Below, piece by piece: positions 1 to 8,235 of a stretch of DNA of 38,414 bases. A model generated the notes under the pieces. The model searched no databases. It worked only from the letters and a program-made list of their open reading frames with translations, and was not told the DNA's origin. Every line of letters begins with the position of its first letter. Within the stretch, counting starts at the first letter, position 1. Source of the stretch: Acidimicrobiaceae bacterium (lineage in GTDB: Bacteria > Actinomycetota > Acidimicrobiia > Acidimicrobiales > RAAP-2); NCBI GenBank assembly GCA_003136415.1, contig PLEI01000017.1, positions 1-38,414 of the forward strand, given 5' to 3'. A program made the translations under genes and the position numbers.

Positions 1-712
1 TGGCGCCGGCGTAGAGGCACCCGAGCGCACTGGCGGTGTTGCCGTCAATGAGGATGGAGTGCGCGGTGGCGTCCATGGGCGCCACGTGGAATTCGAGCGG
101 GCACTCGAAGTTCTCCTGGGCGTAGTCGTAGCCGAGACGCAGGGCTTTCTGGTTGGAGGCGAGGAGTTTCTCGTTGCGCGAGTACGACTCGGTGAGCAGC
201 GTCGCGATCACCTCGAGGTCGAGGTCGAGCAGCGCCACGAGCGCGCCGGCGTAGGCGACGTTCTTCATCAACACACGCTCGCGTGAGGAGGTGAAGTTCT
301 CGAGGCACATCTTGGCGAGCGGTACGCCGAGGAACGTCACGTCCTCGCGCAGCAGGTACGAGTCGAGGGGCCAGGACGAGTCGTAGAGGACGTAGCCGCC
401 CGCGGCCACTTCCTTGATGTCCTCGGCGTAGGTCTGGGAGTTCATCGCGACCATGAGGTCGTAGTCCAGCGCGCGCGCGGTGTAGCCCGACTTGTTGACG
501 CGGATCTCGTACCAGGTGGGCAGGCCCTGGATGTTGGAGGGGAAGAGATTCTTGCCCGAGACGGGAATCCCCATGCGAAAGATCGCCTGCATCAAGAGAG
601 CATTAGCGCTGGCCGAACCGGTACCGTTCACGTTGGCGAGCTTGAGGGCGAAGTTGTTCACCCTCACTCCGGTGTCGGTGCCCTCGGCGGAGTGGGAAAT
701 GGTCGTGGTCAT
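1..712 (-). CDS. korA: 2-oxoacid:ferredoxin oxidoreductase alpha subunit, KorA-like (3' part beyond window)
   Basis: The first 237 codons are present; the gene runs off the left edge. After a short leader the protein shows the gamma-domain pattern of 2-oxoacid:acceptor oxidoreductases (VNGTGSASANALL near residues 29-41, then GIPVSGKNLFPSNIQGLP and YEIRVNKSGY). In the KorA family this domain is fused in front of the pyruvate-ferredoxin-oxidoreductase alpha domain. The family oxidatively decarboxylates a 2-oxoacid, usually 2-oxoglutarate, to the acyl-CoA and reduces ferredoxin; the thiamine-binding KorB would be expected further left. The ATG at 710-712 overlaps the TGA of the upstream oxidoreductase by 4 bases (ATGA), so the two are probably translationally coupled. 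2-Oxoglutarate specificity is inferred from the domain order only. Confidence 0.85.
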   Translation of the reverse strand, partial: MTTTISHSAEGTDTGVRVNNFALKLANVNGTGSASANALLMQAIFRMGIPVSGKNLFPSNIQGLPTWYEIRVNKSGYTARALDYDLMVAMNSQTYAEDIKEVAAGGYVLYDSSWPLDSYLLREDVTFLGVPLAKMCLENFTSSRERVLMKNVAYAGALVALLDLDLEVIATLLTESYSRNEKLLASNQKALRLGYDYAQENFECPLEFHVAPMDATAHSILIDGNTASALGCLYAGA

Positions 713-2526
713 GACGAGCTCCTCGTGAGGACGTTGTCGGTCCGGGTCTTGCCCAGGATGTTGAAGTTCCCGGCGTAGGGAATGTCCAGTTCGAACTTCT
801 CCATGTCCCACGCCGCCGTCGGACAGCGCTGGGCGCAGAGCCCGCAGTGCACGCAGACGTTCTCGTCCTTCACCATGACGCGTCCCGTCTGGGGCAGCGG
901 GGCCGAGACCCAAATCGCCTGGTCCAGGTTCTGCGCGGGGGCGTTGAGCCGTCCTCGCAGGTCGTCCTCATCACCGTTGGTGGTGATGGTGAGACAGCGC
1001 ACCGGGCAGATGTCGATGCAGGCGTCGCACTCGATGCACAGGGGAGCCTTGAAGGCCGTCTGCACGTCGCAGTTGAGGCAGCGCTGCACCTCGCGCGCGG
1101 TCTGTTCGGCGTCGAAGCCCAACTCCACTTCGAGGTCGATGGCCGCGAAGCGTTTGGTGAGCTCCACGTGGTTCATCTGCTGGCGTGGCGAGGGGTTGTA
1201 CTCGTTGTGGTAGCTCCACTCGGTCATGCCCATCTTCTGGCTGGCGAGCGTCATGCCCATCGGTGGGCGCTCGTTGACGGCGACGCCCTGGCAGACGTTG
1301 TGCATCGAGATGGCGGCCTGGTGGGCGTGGGCGACGGCCCAGATGATGTTCTTGGGACCGAAGGCCGAGTCGCCGCCGAAGAAGACGTGGGGCAGCGTGG
1401 ACTGGAGCGTCTCCTCGTTCAAGACCGGCGTCTCCCATTCGCCGAATTCAATCCCGAGGTCGCGCTCGACCCACTCGAAGGCATTCTCCTGTCCGATGGC
1501 GAGGATGACGTCATCGCATTCGATGATGACCGTCTCGAGCACGGTGGAGTGGCGCGCACCCTCGTCCCACTCGACGATGTCGAATTCCATGCCGATCAAC
1601 TTGCCGTCGTCGATGACGAAGCGCTGGGGGGAGTGGTTCACCGTGATTTCGATGTTCTCTTCCTCGGCGTCTTCGAGCTCCCAGGGCGAGGCCTTGAAGT
1701 ACTCGCGCGGTCGCCGGGCCATGACCTTGACGTCCTTGCCGCCCATGCGCATCGAGGTGCGACAGCAGTCCATGGCGGTATTGCCGACGCCGATGATGAG
1801 TACCCGCTCGCCGATGGACTCGATGTGGCCGAAGGCGACGGACTTGAGCCATTCGATGCCAATATGAATATGGCCGTTCGCGTCGTCGTGGCGGCCGGGC
1901 AGTTCGAGCTCCTTGCCCTTGGGCGCGCCCACACCGACGAATACCGCGTCGAAGTCCTGCGCGAGTAGTTCGCGCATGGAGCTCACCGGGGTGTTGTAGT
2001 GGATGTCGGCGCCCATGTCGATGATCACCTGCGTCTCAGCGTCGAGCACCTCGGCGGGCAGACGGAACTCGGGGATGTTGACGCGCATGAGGCCGCCGGC
2101 CCTGTCGTACTTCTCGAAGATCGTGACCTCGTAGCCCAGGGGAAGCAGGTCATTGGCGACGGTGAGTGACGCGGGGCCCGCACCGATCAACGCGACGCGC
2201 TTGCCGTTCTTGACTTGCGGTGCGGTCGGGAGGAACTCCGAGATGTCACCCTTCAAGTCCGAGGCGACGCGCTTCAAGCGACAGATCGCGACGGGCGTGC
2301 CGTCGACGCGGGTGCGACGGCACGCCGGCTCACACGGTCGGTCGCACACGCGACCAAGGATGCCCGGAAAAACGTTGGACTCTCGATTGAGGAGGTAGGC
2401 GTCGTCAAATCGACCCTGCGCGATGAGACGGATGTATCCCGGCACGTCGGTGTGGGCGGGACACGCCCATTGGCAGTCAACTACCTGGTGATAATAGTTG
2501 GGATCCTGATCATTCGTTGGTTCCAC
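709..2526 (-). CDS. GltD-like NAD(P)/FAD oxidoreductase with N- and C-terminal iron-sulfur domains
   Basis: 605 aa. The N-terminal cysteine domain (Cys18, 22, 61, 65, 69, 82) resembles the [4Fe-4S] adaptor of the glutamate synthase small subunit. A Rossmann FAD motif GAGPASL lies at 115-121, and a second nucleotide-binding motif (IIGVGNTAMD) near 245. The C-terminus adds CLNC near 484 and two ferredoxin motifs, CIECDACIDICP from 498 and CVHCGLCAQRCP at 558-569. This is the architecture of an NAD(P)H-ferredoxin electron-transfer subunit. Coupling to korA suggests it moves electrons between the 2-oxoacid oxidoreductase ferredoxin and NAD(P); glutamate synthesis is less likely because no gltB is seen. 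The start is GTG with AGGGAGG about 8 nt upstream. The first 80 codons are duplicated in decayed form near 6.1-6.3 kb. Confidence 0.85.
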   Translation of the reverse strand: MEPTNDQDPNYYHQVVDCQWACPAHTDVPGYIRLIAQGRFDDAYLLNRESNVFPGILGRVCDRPCEPACRRTRVDGTPVAICRLKRVASDLKGDISEFLPTAPQVKNGKRVALIGAGPASLTVANDLLPLGYEVTIFEKYDRAGGLMRVNIPEFRLPAEVLDAETQVIIDMGADIHYNTPVSSMRELLAQDFDAVFVGVGAPKGKELELPGRHDDANGHIHIGIEWLKSVAFGHIESIGERVLIIGVGNTAMDCCRTSMRMGGKDVKVMARRPREYFKASPWELEDAEEENIEITVNHSPQRFVIDDGKLIGMEFDIVEWDEGARHSTVLETVIIECDDVILAIGQENAFEWVERDLGIEFGEWETPVLNEETLQSTLPHVFFGGDSAFGPKNIIWAVAHAHQAAISMHNVCQGVAVNERPPMGMTLASQKMGMTEWSYHNEYNPSPRQQMNHVELTKRFAAIDLEVELGFDAEQTAREVQRCLNCDVQTAFKAPLCIECDACIDICPVRCLTITTNGDEDDLRGRLNAPAQNLDQAIWVSAPLPQTGRVMVKDENVCVHCGLCAQRCPTAAWDMEKFELDIPYAGNFNILGKTRTDNVLTRSSS

Positions 2527-2656
2527 CGAACGTCCTCCCTGAAAGATGTCGTCACGAGTCCGCCACTATTTCGTGGATTTTCGAACCCTCGCCACCTTAT
2601 ATCGCCATCAACGAAGAGGGGGGCGAAGATGCCCACCGGGACTAGAGACCTAGGTC
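2284..2656. repeat. Source copy of a segmental duplication (second copy 6057-6428)
   Basis: This block covers about the first 80 codons of the GltD-like gene and about 130 bp upstream. It aligns to 6057-6428 at a constant offset of 3773 across the whole coding part, and 3772 after one 1-base gap upstream of the start. Identity looks to be around 80 percent by eye. It ends near the palindrome GACCTAGGTC at 2647-2656, which is GACCTAGATC in the second copy. The promoter of the korA operon should lie in this upstream part; I could not assign -35/-10 boxes with confidence. Confidence 0.8.
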
Positions 2657-2751
2657 ACCAGCCCTATCGGGCATCGGCTTCCTTTCTCGGCCACCGTAAT
2701 TTTCCCCCGCGCTCGCACGTCCGATTTCGGGTTTCACTCCGGTGCGAGGGA

Positions 2752-3408
2752 TCACCCGGGAACATTCGAGCCGTCGGGGCCATCGTTGAAGCAGGCACCC
2801 AAGAATGAGGCGAGTTGGCCCTCGCGGTTGCGCAGCATCAGGCCACCGCGTTCATCGCGGTCGATGTCCAGGGTCGGACAAAAGGCTTCGTGCGCCCCAC
2901 AGAAAAAGTGTGGTGAGCCCTTGACGCCGCGGATCTGTCCGAGGTGCCACTCCTCGACAACGGCGTCGGTCTGGGACGTTGCATCGTCGGCGAGTGAGAA
3001 GCGCCGGGCGATCTCGCCGAGGACGACCGGGTCGGACACGTCACGGCCCGACTCGAAGAGAGCGTCGCGCAGGGCCCAGCTCACCGCCTCTCCCGTCCCG
3101 GCGTCTCGCCGGTAGGCCTCTCCCGCGAGCGCGAGGGCGGGCAGTGTCGACGACGGGAACGTCGCGACGTTGAAGTCGGCGAAGAGGTCAGGCGCGACCT
3201 GTTCACGCAATTCCTGGACGTGGCGAAGTGTGACCTGCGGGTCGAGGGGTCGGCCGTTGACCAACTCGAGGGGCCAGGGGTGGATGAACATTTTCACCTC
3301 CGAGCGTCCGTGTTGATCGCGTTCGAGGCGGGCGGCCCGCAGTCCGACGTGGGCGAAGGGGCACCATATGTCGGCGTACACCTCGAGGGAACTCGTCACC
3401 GTCCTCAA
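2752..3408 (-). CDS. DsbA-family (FrnE-like) thioredoxin-fold protein
   Basis: 218 aa. The start reads VYADIWCPFAHVGLRAARL, the first strand and active-site loop of the DsbA/FrnE/2-hydroxychromene-2-carboxylate isomerase superfamily. A GVKGSPHFF stretch near residue 165 matches the conserved cis-proline loop. Only one cysteine is present in the active-site loop (CPFA, not CXXC), so disulfide oxidoreductase chemistry through a CXXC pair is not supported; a glutathione- or mycothiol-linked or isomerase role is possible. No signal peptide is seen, so it is probably cytoplasmic. It follows the MMPL gene by one base (TAG then TTG) and is likely co-transcribed with it. The start is uncertain: TTG at 3408 or GTG at 3399. 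Confidence 0.7.
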   Translation of the reverse strand: MRTVTSSLEVYADIWCPFAHVGLRAARLERDQHGRSEVKMFIHPWPLELVNGRPLDPQVTLRHVQELREQVAPDLFADFNVATFPSSTLPALALAGEAYRRDAGTGEAVSWALRDALFESGRDVSDPVVLGEIARRFSLADDATSQTDAVVEEWHLGQIRGVKGSPHFFCGAHEAFCPTLDIDRDERGGLMLRNREGQLASFLGACFNDGPDGSNVPG

Positions 3409-3409
3409 A

Positions 3410-5578
3410 CTATCCGTGCGCGAACGTCACTCGGGGAAGAACCCGGTCGAGCCATTGTGGCAACCACCACGCCGCGCGGCCGGTCAGCCGCAAGAGTACC
3501 GGCACCAGGACGAGTCGAACCAGGAAGGCGTCGAGAAAGACCGCCGCCCCCAGAATGATCCCCATCTCCTTGGGGGGAAGCGGCCCGGAGAGGGCGAAGG
3601 TGAAGAAGACTGCCATCATCACCGCCGCCGCCGAGAAAATGACGCGACCCGAATGGGCCAACCCATTGACCATGGCGTCATGTGGGTCCGTGCTCATCTC
3701 GTAGTGCTCCTTGGCACTCGAGAGCAAGAAGACGGTGTAGTCCATTGAAATGGCGAAGATCATGGCGAAGAAAAAGACGGGTCCCCACGCGTCGAGGAAG
3801 CCCTGGGGGGCGAAGCCCAGCAGGGCGTGACCATCTCCGTTTTGGAAGATGAGCCGGGCGACGCCGAAGGCTCCCGCCGTCGCTAGCAAACTGGTGAGCA
3901 CGCCGATGGCGGCGATGAGCAGAGCTCGCAGTGCGAACACCAAGAGAATAAATCCCAGCATCATGACCAGGCCGATGACGACCGGCGTCTTGGCCGCTAA
4001 TGAACTTTGCAAGTCGTAATTCTCAGCGGGCGCTCCACCTACGAGTGTGCCGGTGGGGAGGTCCGCGCGCAGTCGATTGATGAGCGCACCCATCTTCGGG
4101 CTCGACGGATCGATGCGAGGGATGGCCCCGATCATCGTCAGTTGTGACTGGCCCGTCGCGTGCTGCGCGGGAGTTACGCTCGCCAGACCCGATTCACTCT
4201 TCAGCACGCGCGTCGTCGCGCCGGTCTGCGGCGTGGGCGTTATTACTTCGAGCTCCCCGGGGGCACCCACGCCGAATGCCTGCTGCACCTCCAGGTAGCC
4301 GATTCGCGAAGCGGCGCTGGTGGGCACCACCTTGATCGAGGGCATGGCTATCTTGAGCCCGAGAACTGGGAGCGCGAGCGCTACGAGTACTACCAGCGCG
4401 CCTGCTCCGAAGGTCAGCGGACGCCGCCACAGAAGTTCGCCCCATCGCGCGAAGCGCGCGGAGCGGTGTTCACCGGCGTGAACCCAAGGTAGAGAAAGCG
4501 AGTCCACCCGGTCGCCCAAATGGCCCAGCACGGCCGGCAGGAGGGTGAGCGATGCCGCCAGGACGAAGACCACGGCGATCATGATGCCGCCGGCCATCGA
4601 ACGAAAGGCGGGGGAGGGGACGACCATCACGCTCGAGAGCGAGACGAGGACCGTGACGCCCGAGAAGAGAACCGCCTTGCCCGCGGAGTCCATGGTCTCG
4701 GCGACCGAATGACGAACCTCGCGGTGTCGTCCGAAGTGGGCACCACGAAAGCGCACCACGATGAACAGCGCGTAGTCGATGCCCAAGGCGAGGGCGAACA
4801 TCAAGGCAAAGTTCATGGCCCAAATCGAAATGGGAGTGAATTTAGTTAATAGGTCCAACAGCCCCGCGGCGCTCAGTAGTCCGGCCATCGTCAACAGCAA
4901 GGGCAGTCCGGCGGCCACCAACGAGCCAAAGGCCACCATCAGGATGACCAGGGTCACCGGCCAGGAGAACATTTCTGACTTCATCATGGCGGTCCGGTTG
5001 GCGGTGTTGAAGTCGGACCACAATACCGAGGATCCGGTGGCGGTCACCGAAATTGACGACGTCGCGAGGGACGCGAGTGGGCCCTTGAGCGAGTCGGCGG
5101 CTCGCACCATCGTGTTGGGATCTGACCCGGCGCCGCCAAGAACGACGGCCGTGCGCCGGTCGGCACTCAGGGTGACCCCGGGCACCGGTGCGACGACTTG
5201 AGAAATGTCATGATTCGCCGAGAGCATCGCTTCCACTTGCGCGATCACGTGCGCGGCGGCCGGCGTTGACAGAGGGTCCCCCGAGTGGACGACGACTTGG
5301 AGTGCGGAGCTCGCGTTGCCCCCAAAATCTCGTTGCGCGAGCTGACGAACCGCCACGGATTGTGAGCCGTCGGCCTGCCAGCCCGCGCCGCTCAAGGATT
5401 TTTCGACGTGGGGCGCGAAGATTCCCAGGATGATGACGATCAATAACCAGGTCGCGACGACGCGCCGCTTATGCAGGACCGACCAACTGCCGAGGCGCCC
5501 GAGGATTCCCGAGGTCGGTTCCGGGTCGTTGAGGGGATCGCTCAGTGGGGTGGTGTCGGGAGCTGGGGAAAGAGTCAT
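3410..5578 (-). CDS. MMPL/RND-family membrane transporter
   Basis: 722 aa, the size of single-polypeptide actinobacterial MMPL exporters. It has a first membrane helix near residues 38-57, a large extracytoplasmic domain (about 58-200), a bundle of helices with the MMPL-typical stretch ALALGIDYALFIVVRFR near 255-275, a second extracytoplasmic domain and a second bundle containing FAISMDYTVFLLSSAKEHY. The paired GIDY/SMDY motifs are the proton-relay segments of this family. The likely role is proton-driven export of a lipid or hydrophobic compound; the substrate is unknown. The ATG at 5578 lies only 10 nt from a perfect inverted repeat that covers its promoter, so expression is probably controlled by a CsoR/CstR-type repressor. 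Confidence 0.88.
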   Translation of the reverse strand: MTLSPAPDTTPLSDPLNDPEPTSGILGRLGSWSVLHKRRVVATWLLIVIILGIFAPHVEKSLSGAGWQADGSQSVAVRQLAQRDFGGNASSALQVVVHSGDPLSTPAAAHVIAQVEAMLSANHDISQVVAPVPGVTLSADRRTAVVLGGAGSDPNTMVRAADSLKGPLASLATSSISVTATGSSVLWSDFNTANRTAMMKSEMFSWPVTLVILMVAFGSLVAAGLPLLLTMAGLLSAAGLLDLLTKFTPISIWAMNFALMFALALGIDYALFIVVRFRGAHFGRHREVRHSVAETMDSAGKAVLFSGVTVLVSLSSVMVVPSPAFRSMAGGIMIAVVFVLAASLTLLPAVLGHLGDRVDSLSLPWVHAGEHRSARFARWGELLWRRPLTFGAGALVVLVALALPVLGLKIAMPSIKVVPTSAASRIGYLEVQQAFGVGAPGELEVITPTPQTGATTRVLKSESGLASVTPAQHATGQSQLTMIGAIPRIDPSSPKMGALINRLRADLPTGTLVGGAPAENYDLQSSLAAKTPVVIGLVMMLGFILLVFALRALLIAAIGVLTSLLATAGAFGVARLIFQNGDGHALLGFAPQGFLDAWGPVFFFAMIFAISMDYTVFLLSSAKEHYEMSTDPHDAMVNGLAHSGRVIFSAAAVMMAVFFTFALSGPLPPKEMGIILGAAVFLDAFLVRLVLVPVLLRLTGRAAWWLPQWLDRVLPRVTFAHG

Positions 5579-5588
5579 TCGAACAGTC

Positions 5589-5610
5589 TATATACCCCCA
5601 GGGGTATATA
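5589..5610. promoter_or_regulatory. CsoR/CstR-like operator between divergent MMPL and DUF2892 genes
   Basis: A perfect inverted repeat with 10-bp arms (TATATACCCC and GGGGTATATA) around a 2-bp CA spacer. A G/C tract flanked by A/T in dyad form is the hallmark of operators bound by the CsoR/RcnR/CstR family (copper, nickel or persulfide sensing). It overlaps a perfect rightward -10 box, TATAAT at 5607-5612, and a leftward TATATA at 5589-5594 that would give MMPL a very short leader. No csoR-like gene is in the window, so the binding protein is inferred. Confidence 0.65.
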
Positions 5611-5674
5611 ATCAAGTCAACTCGTGGACGACGAATCCGACGAGGAACAGAAAATCACACGAAGAGGAGTTGAA

Positions 5675-5881
5675 GTGGAATTGGTGAAATGGATGGCGAC
5701 GGGAGCGGGTCGGACCGTCCGCATGGTGGTGGGGATCTCAATGATGGTGACGGGATTTTCACTGGGTGGCGGTTGGATTGCACTAGCGATCGTCGGGATT
5801 GTTCCCGCGGCGGCGGGTGCGGGTGACTTCTGTCTCGTGGCGCCGATACTGGGTCAGCCCCTCAAGAGTCATCACAAGTAG
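5675..5881 (+). CDS. Small DUF2892 (YgaP-type) membrane protein
   Basis: 68 aa. The pattern TGAGRTVRMVVG, then two hydrophobic helices (about 16-32 and 35-50), then a Cys-containing tail DFCLVAPILG, matches the DUF2892 transmembrane domain found alone or fused to rhodaneses. The GTG at 5675 is preceded by AGGAG with 5 nt spacing and is preferred; an in-frame GTG at 5624 would add 17 charged residues lacking similarity to the family. DUF2892 proteins often sit in persulfide or sulfide detoxification operons, which fits the CstR-like operator just upstream. The function itself is unknown. Confidence 0.75.
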   Translation: MELVKWMATGAGRTVRMVVGISMMVTGFSLGGGWIALAIVGIVPAAAGAGDFCLVAPILGQPLKSHHK

Positions 5882-5891
5882 GAATCGAACG

Positions 5892-5909
5892 CTCCTCCTC
5901 GGTGAGGAG
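5892..5909 (+). terminator. Possible hairpin after the DUF2892 gene
   Basis: CTCCTC and GAGGAG form a 6-bp stem with a 6-nt loop, 10 nt after the stop codon. There is no T-run, so a terminator role is tentative. Confidence 0.3.
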
Positions 5910-6046
5910 TTGACGGTCCGCTTAGAAATCGATTGTTGCGTGGGAATGGCTTCGTCCGTCTGGATTTACGGGTACGGCCCGACTCGAGCGACTGAATGTC
6001 ACCTTCGTCGTCGAAGTTCACGGTGGTGTTCGCGCCAGTGGGATCA

Positions 6047-6299
6047 TCTGACGGCGGATCGCGACGGGAGTGCCGTGGACGCGGGTGCGACGGCACGCCG
6101 GCTCACACGGTTGGTCGCACGCGCATCCCAAGATGTCGGGAGGAACGCGAGTCCCTCGAATGAGGATGTGGGCGTCGTCAACACGACCCGGCGCGATGAG
6201 ACGTATATCGCTCGGCACATCGGCGTGGGCGCGGCGCGCTCATTAGTAGTTAACTACCTGATGAAAATGGTTGGGATCCTGATCATTCGTTGGCTCCGC
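6047..6299 (-). pseudogene. Decayed N-terminal copy of the GltD-like oxidoreductase gene
   Basis: Homologous to codons 1-80 of the gene at 709-2526, in the same orientation, with no indels across the coding part. The GTG start has become GCG (6297-6299), and after the codons for EPTNDQDPNHFHQVVNY there is a TAA. Beyond the stop the frame still reads IRLIAPGRVDDAHIL and CDQPCEPACRRTRVHGTPVAI, clear relatives of the intact protein. Homology stops near 6047, so no FAD domain follows. It is a non-functional duplication remnant. Confidence 0.8.
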
Positions 6300-6428
6300 C
6301 GAACGTCTCCCCTGACAATTGTCGTCAAGAGCCCACACAATTTCGTGGATTATCAAACCCTGGTCACGTGATATCGCCATCGACCAAGAGAGTGGGCGAA
6401 GCGGACCTCGGGACGAGAGACCTAGATC
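6057..6428. repeat. Second copy of the 2284-2656 duplication
   Basis: Collinear with 2284-2656 in the same orientation, 3.77 kb away. It contains the pseudogene plus about 130 bp of former upstream region. The rest of the 5882-6511 interval, between the DUF2892 and MarR genes, holds nothing else I can identify. Confidence 0.8.
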
Positions 6429-6511
6429 ATCGCGAGTGACTACCATGGTCCTTCGAAGTGCGCGGCGGTGAACTCGACACGTGAGCGTCAAGTGAATGTC
6501 ATTTTCGCCCC

Positions 6512-6964
6512 TCAGGACTCTTCGACGGTTTCCTTCATCTCGATCAGCGTGATGAGACCCGTGAGAAAGTGTCCGAACTCTTCGTCGCCCAGGGCTTCGT
6601 TGAGTCGTGCGGTCACCTTCGACGTCGCCTCGACCACCGCGTGGGCGCACGCGTGTCCTCGCTCGCTCAGGCTGAACTCTCCTTCGACGTCGTCGACGTA
6701 GCCGGCCTCGATCAGCCGGTCCAGGGTGTGCGTCTTCTCCAGAGTCCGACCACGTGGGCGCACGCTGTCGTCGCGGGTCATCTCGTAGTGCAGAGCGCCC
6801 AGGACGAAGGCTCCATTGGTCGCGAGCGGGTCGAAGCCGCGAGCGGCGAGTGTCTGACGGATCTCTGCGCCGTAGGCGCCGCGCGCCTCACGCAGCAGTA
6901 TCGCGACGGGAGGCAGTGACTCGGTCATCAACTCAAAGTAGCGGATGGCGCCCATTTCGGCCAC
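6512..6964 (-). CDS. MarR-like winged-helix transcriptional regulator
   Basis: 150 aa or slightly less. The order is an N-terminal helix (PPVAILLREARGAYGAEIRQTLAARGFDPL), a recognition-helix region (LEKTHTLDRLIEAGYVDD), a wing with FSLSERG, and a C-terminal helical dimerisation part (LNEALGDEEFGHFLTGLITLIE). This is the MarR layout. The start is uncertain: GTG 6964, ATG 6955 and ATG near 6928 are all in frame and none has a strong ribosome site. It is divergent from the channel-like gene with about 100 bp between, so it may control that gene. Confidence 0.65.
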   Translation of the reverse strand: MAEMGAIRYFELMTESLPPVAILLREARGAYGAEIRQTLAARGFDPLATNGAFVLGALHYEMTRDDSVRPRGRTLEKTHTLDRLIEAGYVDDVEGEFSLSERGHACAHAVVEATSKVTARLNEALGDEEFGHFLTGLITLIEMKETVEES

Positions 6965-7065
6965 TGAACGAGGAGCGTGACGCCGATGAAAACCATCGCG
7001 GCGTCTACGCTGTCGCTAACGCGAGAGCGTCCCCTCGTGCTTGTCCGCCATCGTCAGGAGAATCG

Positions 7066-8235
7066 GTGAACGTCCTCGAGTTCATTCTCGGCCTTCTCAT
7101 CGTGGTGGTGACCATCACGGGCACCCTCTTCGTTCTGGTCCTGCCCCGCCAACCCTTCGGCATCGAGCGATTGACGCTCGTGGTGAATCGCAGCGTCCGC
7201 CTTCTTTTCGTGGGGCTCTCGCGATTGGCCACTACCTACGAGAAGAAGGACGCGATCCTCGCACCTACCGCGCCGGTGGCGCTGCTCGGCCAGATCCTCT
7301 TCTGGGCCGCCTCGCTGATATTTGGTTTTGGCATCATGCTGATCCCGACGACTCATTCGTTTGGTCTGGGACTTCTGCAGGCGCTCACCGCCCTGTTCAC
7401 CGTGGGGACGATTCACGCGGGCGGTCCGGCGAACGTCGGAATCGATATTTGGGCCGGCGCGACGTGGGTCATCGTCGTGGCCCTGCAGATCGCCTACCTA
7501 CCGACGCTCTATGGCGCGTTCAGCCGGCGTGAGGCGCTGGTCGCCATGCTCGAGAGCCGTGCGGGTGCGCCGGCGTGGGGCCCCGAACTCCTCACGCGCC
7601 ATCAATTGGTGGGTATCACCGACACGCTGCCCGACTTGTACAAGGACTGGGAGTTGTGGTCGGCGGACGTCGCCGAGAGTCACAGTACCTATCCCATCCT
7701 GCTGCTCTTTCGCTCCCCCGAACCCTGGCTGTCGTGGATGCTCGGTCTTCTCGCGGTCCTGGACGCCGCCGCGATGCAGCTCGCGCTCTCGCCTTCGACG
7801 GCTCCGAGCCAAGCGCGCCTCTGCTTGCGCATGGGCTTCACCTTGACCAACCGCATCGCCACGTCGCTGGGCTGGGAAGTCGACTTTGACCCCAAGCCCG
7901 ATGAACCCATCCAGCTGACCTTCGAGGAGTTCGAGGTGGCCGTGGCGATGCTCCAGCGGGCCGGCTTCCCCCTCGAGCGCACCGCGCAAGAGGCCTGGCC
8001 GGACTTTCACGGTTGGCGGGTCAACTACGAGGAGTCGATGTATCACCTCACCGATCGCCTGACTGCCCCGCCGGCGAAGTGGTCGGGGAAACGTAGCTAC
8101 CTCCGCGAGGCCTCGGTCGATCCGCACCGTCCGCCGCACCGCCACCCGGGGAGCAACCCCGATGCCACCTTCGAAGTGCCGCTCGTGGTCAACTCCCCGT
8201 GGAGCTTTCGCAAGCGTCATATGCATCGTCACTAG
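7066..8235 (+). CDS. Membrane protein with ion-channel-like pore module and cytoplasmic C-terminal domain
   Basis: 389 aa. The GTG at 7066 has AGGAG 5 nt upstream; longer in-frame reading to the left runs across the divergent MarR gene and is rejected. Predicted helices lie at about 5-27, 71-93 and 129-150. Between the last two is a re-entrant-like segment, LLQALTALFTVGTIHAGG (103-120), that resembles a K+ channel P-loop, but with TVGT instead of TVGYG. After residue 155 comes a soluble C-terminal domain of about 230 aa that I do not recognise. This looks like a two-helix channel relative with an altered filter. Transport activity and ion are not established. Confidence 0.6.
   Translation: MNVLEFILGLLIVVVTITGTLFVLVLPRQPFGIERLTLVVNRSVRLLFVGLSRLATTYEKKDAILAPTAPVALLGQILFWAASLIFGFGIMLIPTTHSFGLGLLQALTALFTVGTIHAGGPANVGIDIWAGATWVIVVALQIAYLPTLYGAFSRREALVAMLESRAGAPAWGPELLTRHQLVGITDTLPDLYKDWELWSADVAESHSTYPILLLFRSPEPWLSWMLGLLAVLDAAAMQLALSPSTAPSQARLCLRMGFTLTNRIATSLGWEVDFDPKPDEPIQLTFEEFEVAVAMLQRAGFPLERTAQEAWPDFHGWRVNYEESMYHLTDRLTAPPAKWSGKRSYLREASVDPHRPPHRHPGSNPDATFEVPLVVNSPWSFRKRHMHRH

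Noticed and set aside
847-1968. Long plus-strand reading frame of 373 codons
   Set aside because: Antisense shadow of the well-supported GltD-like gene; no family motifs and typical of high-GC DNA.
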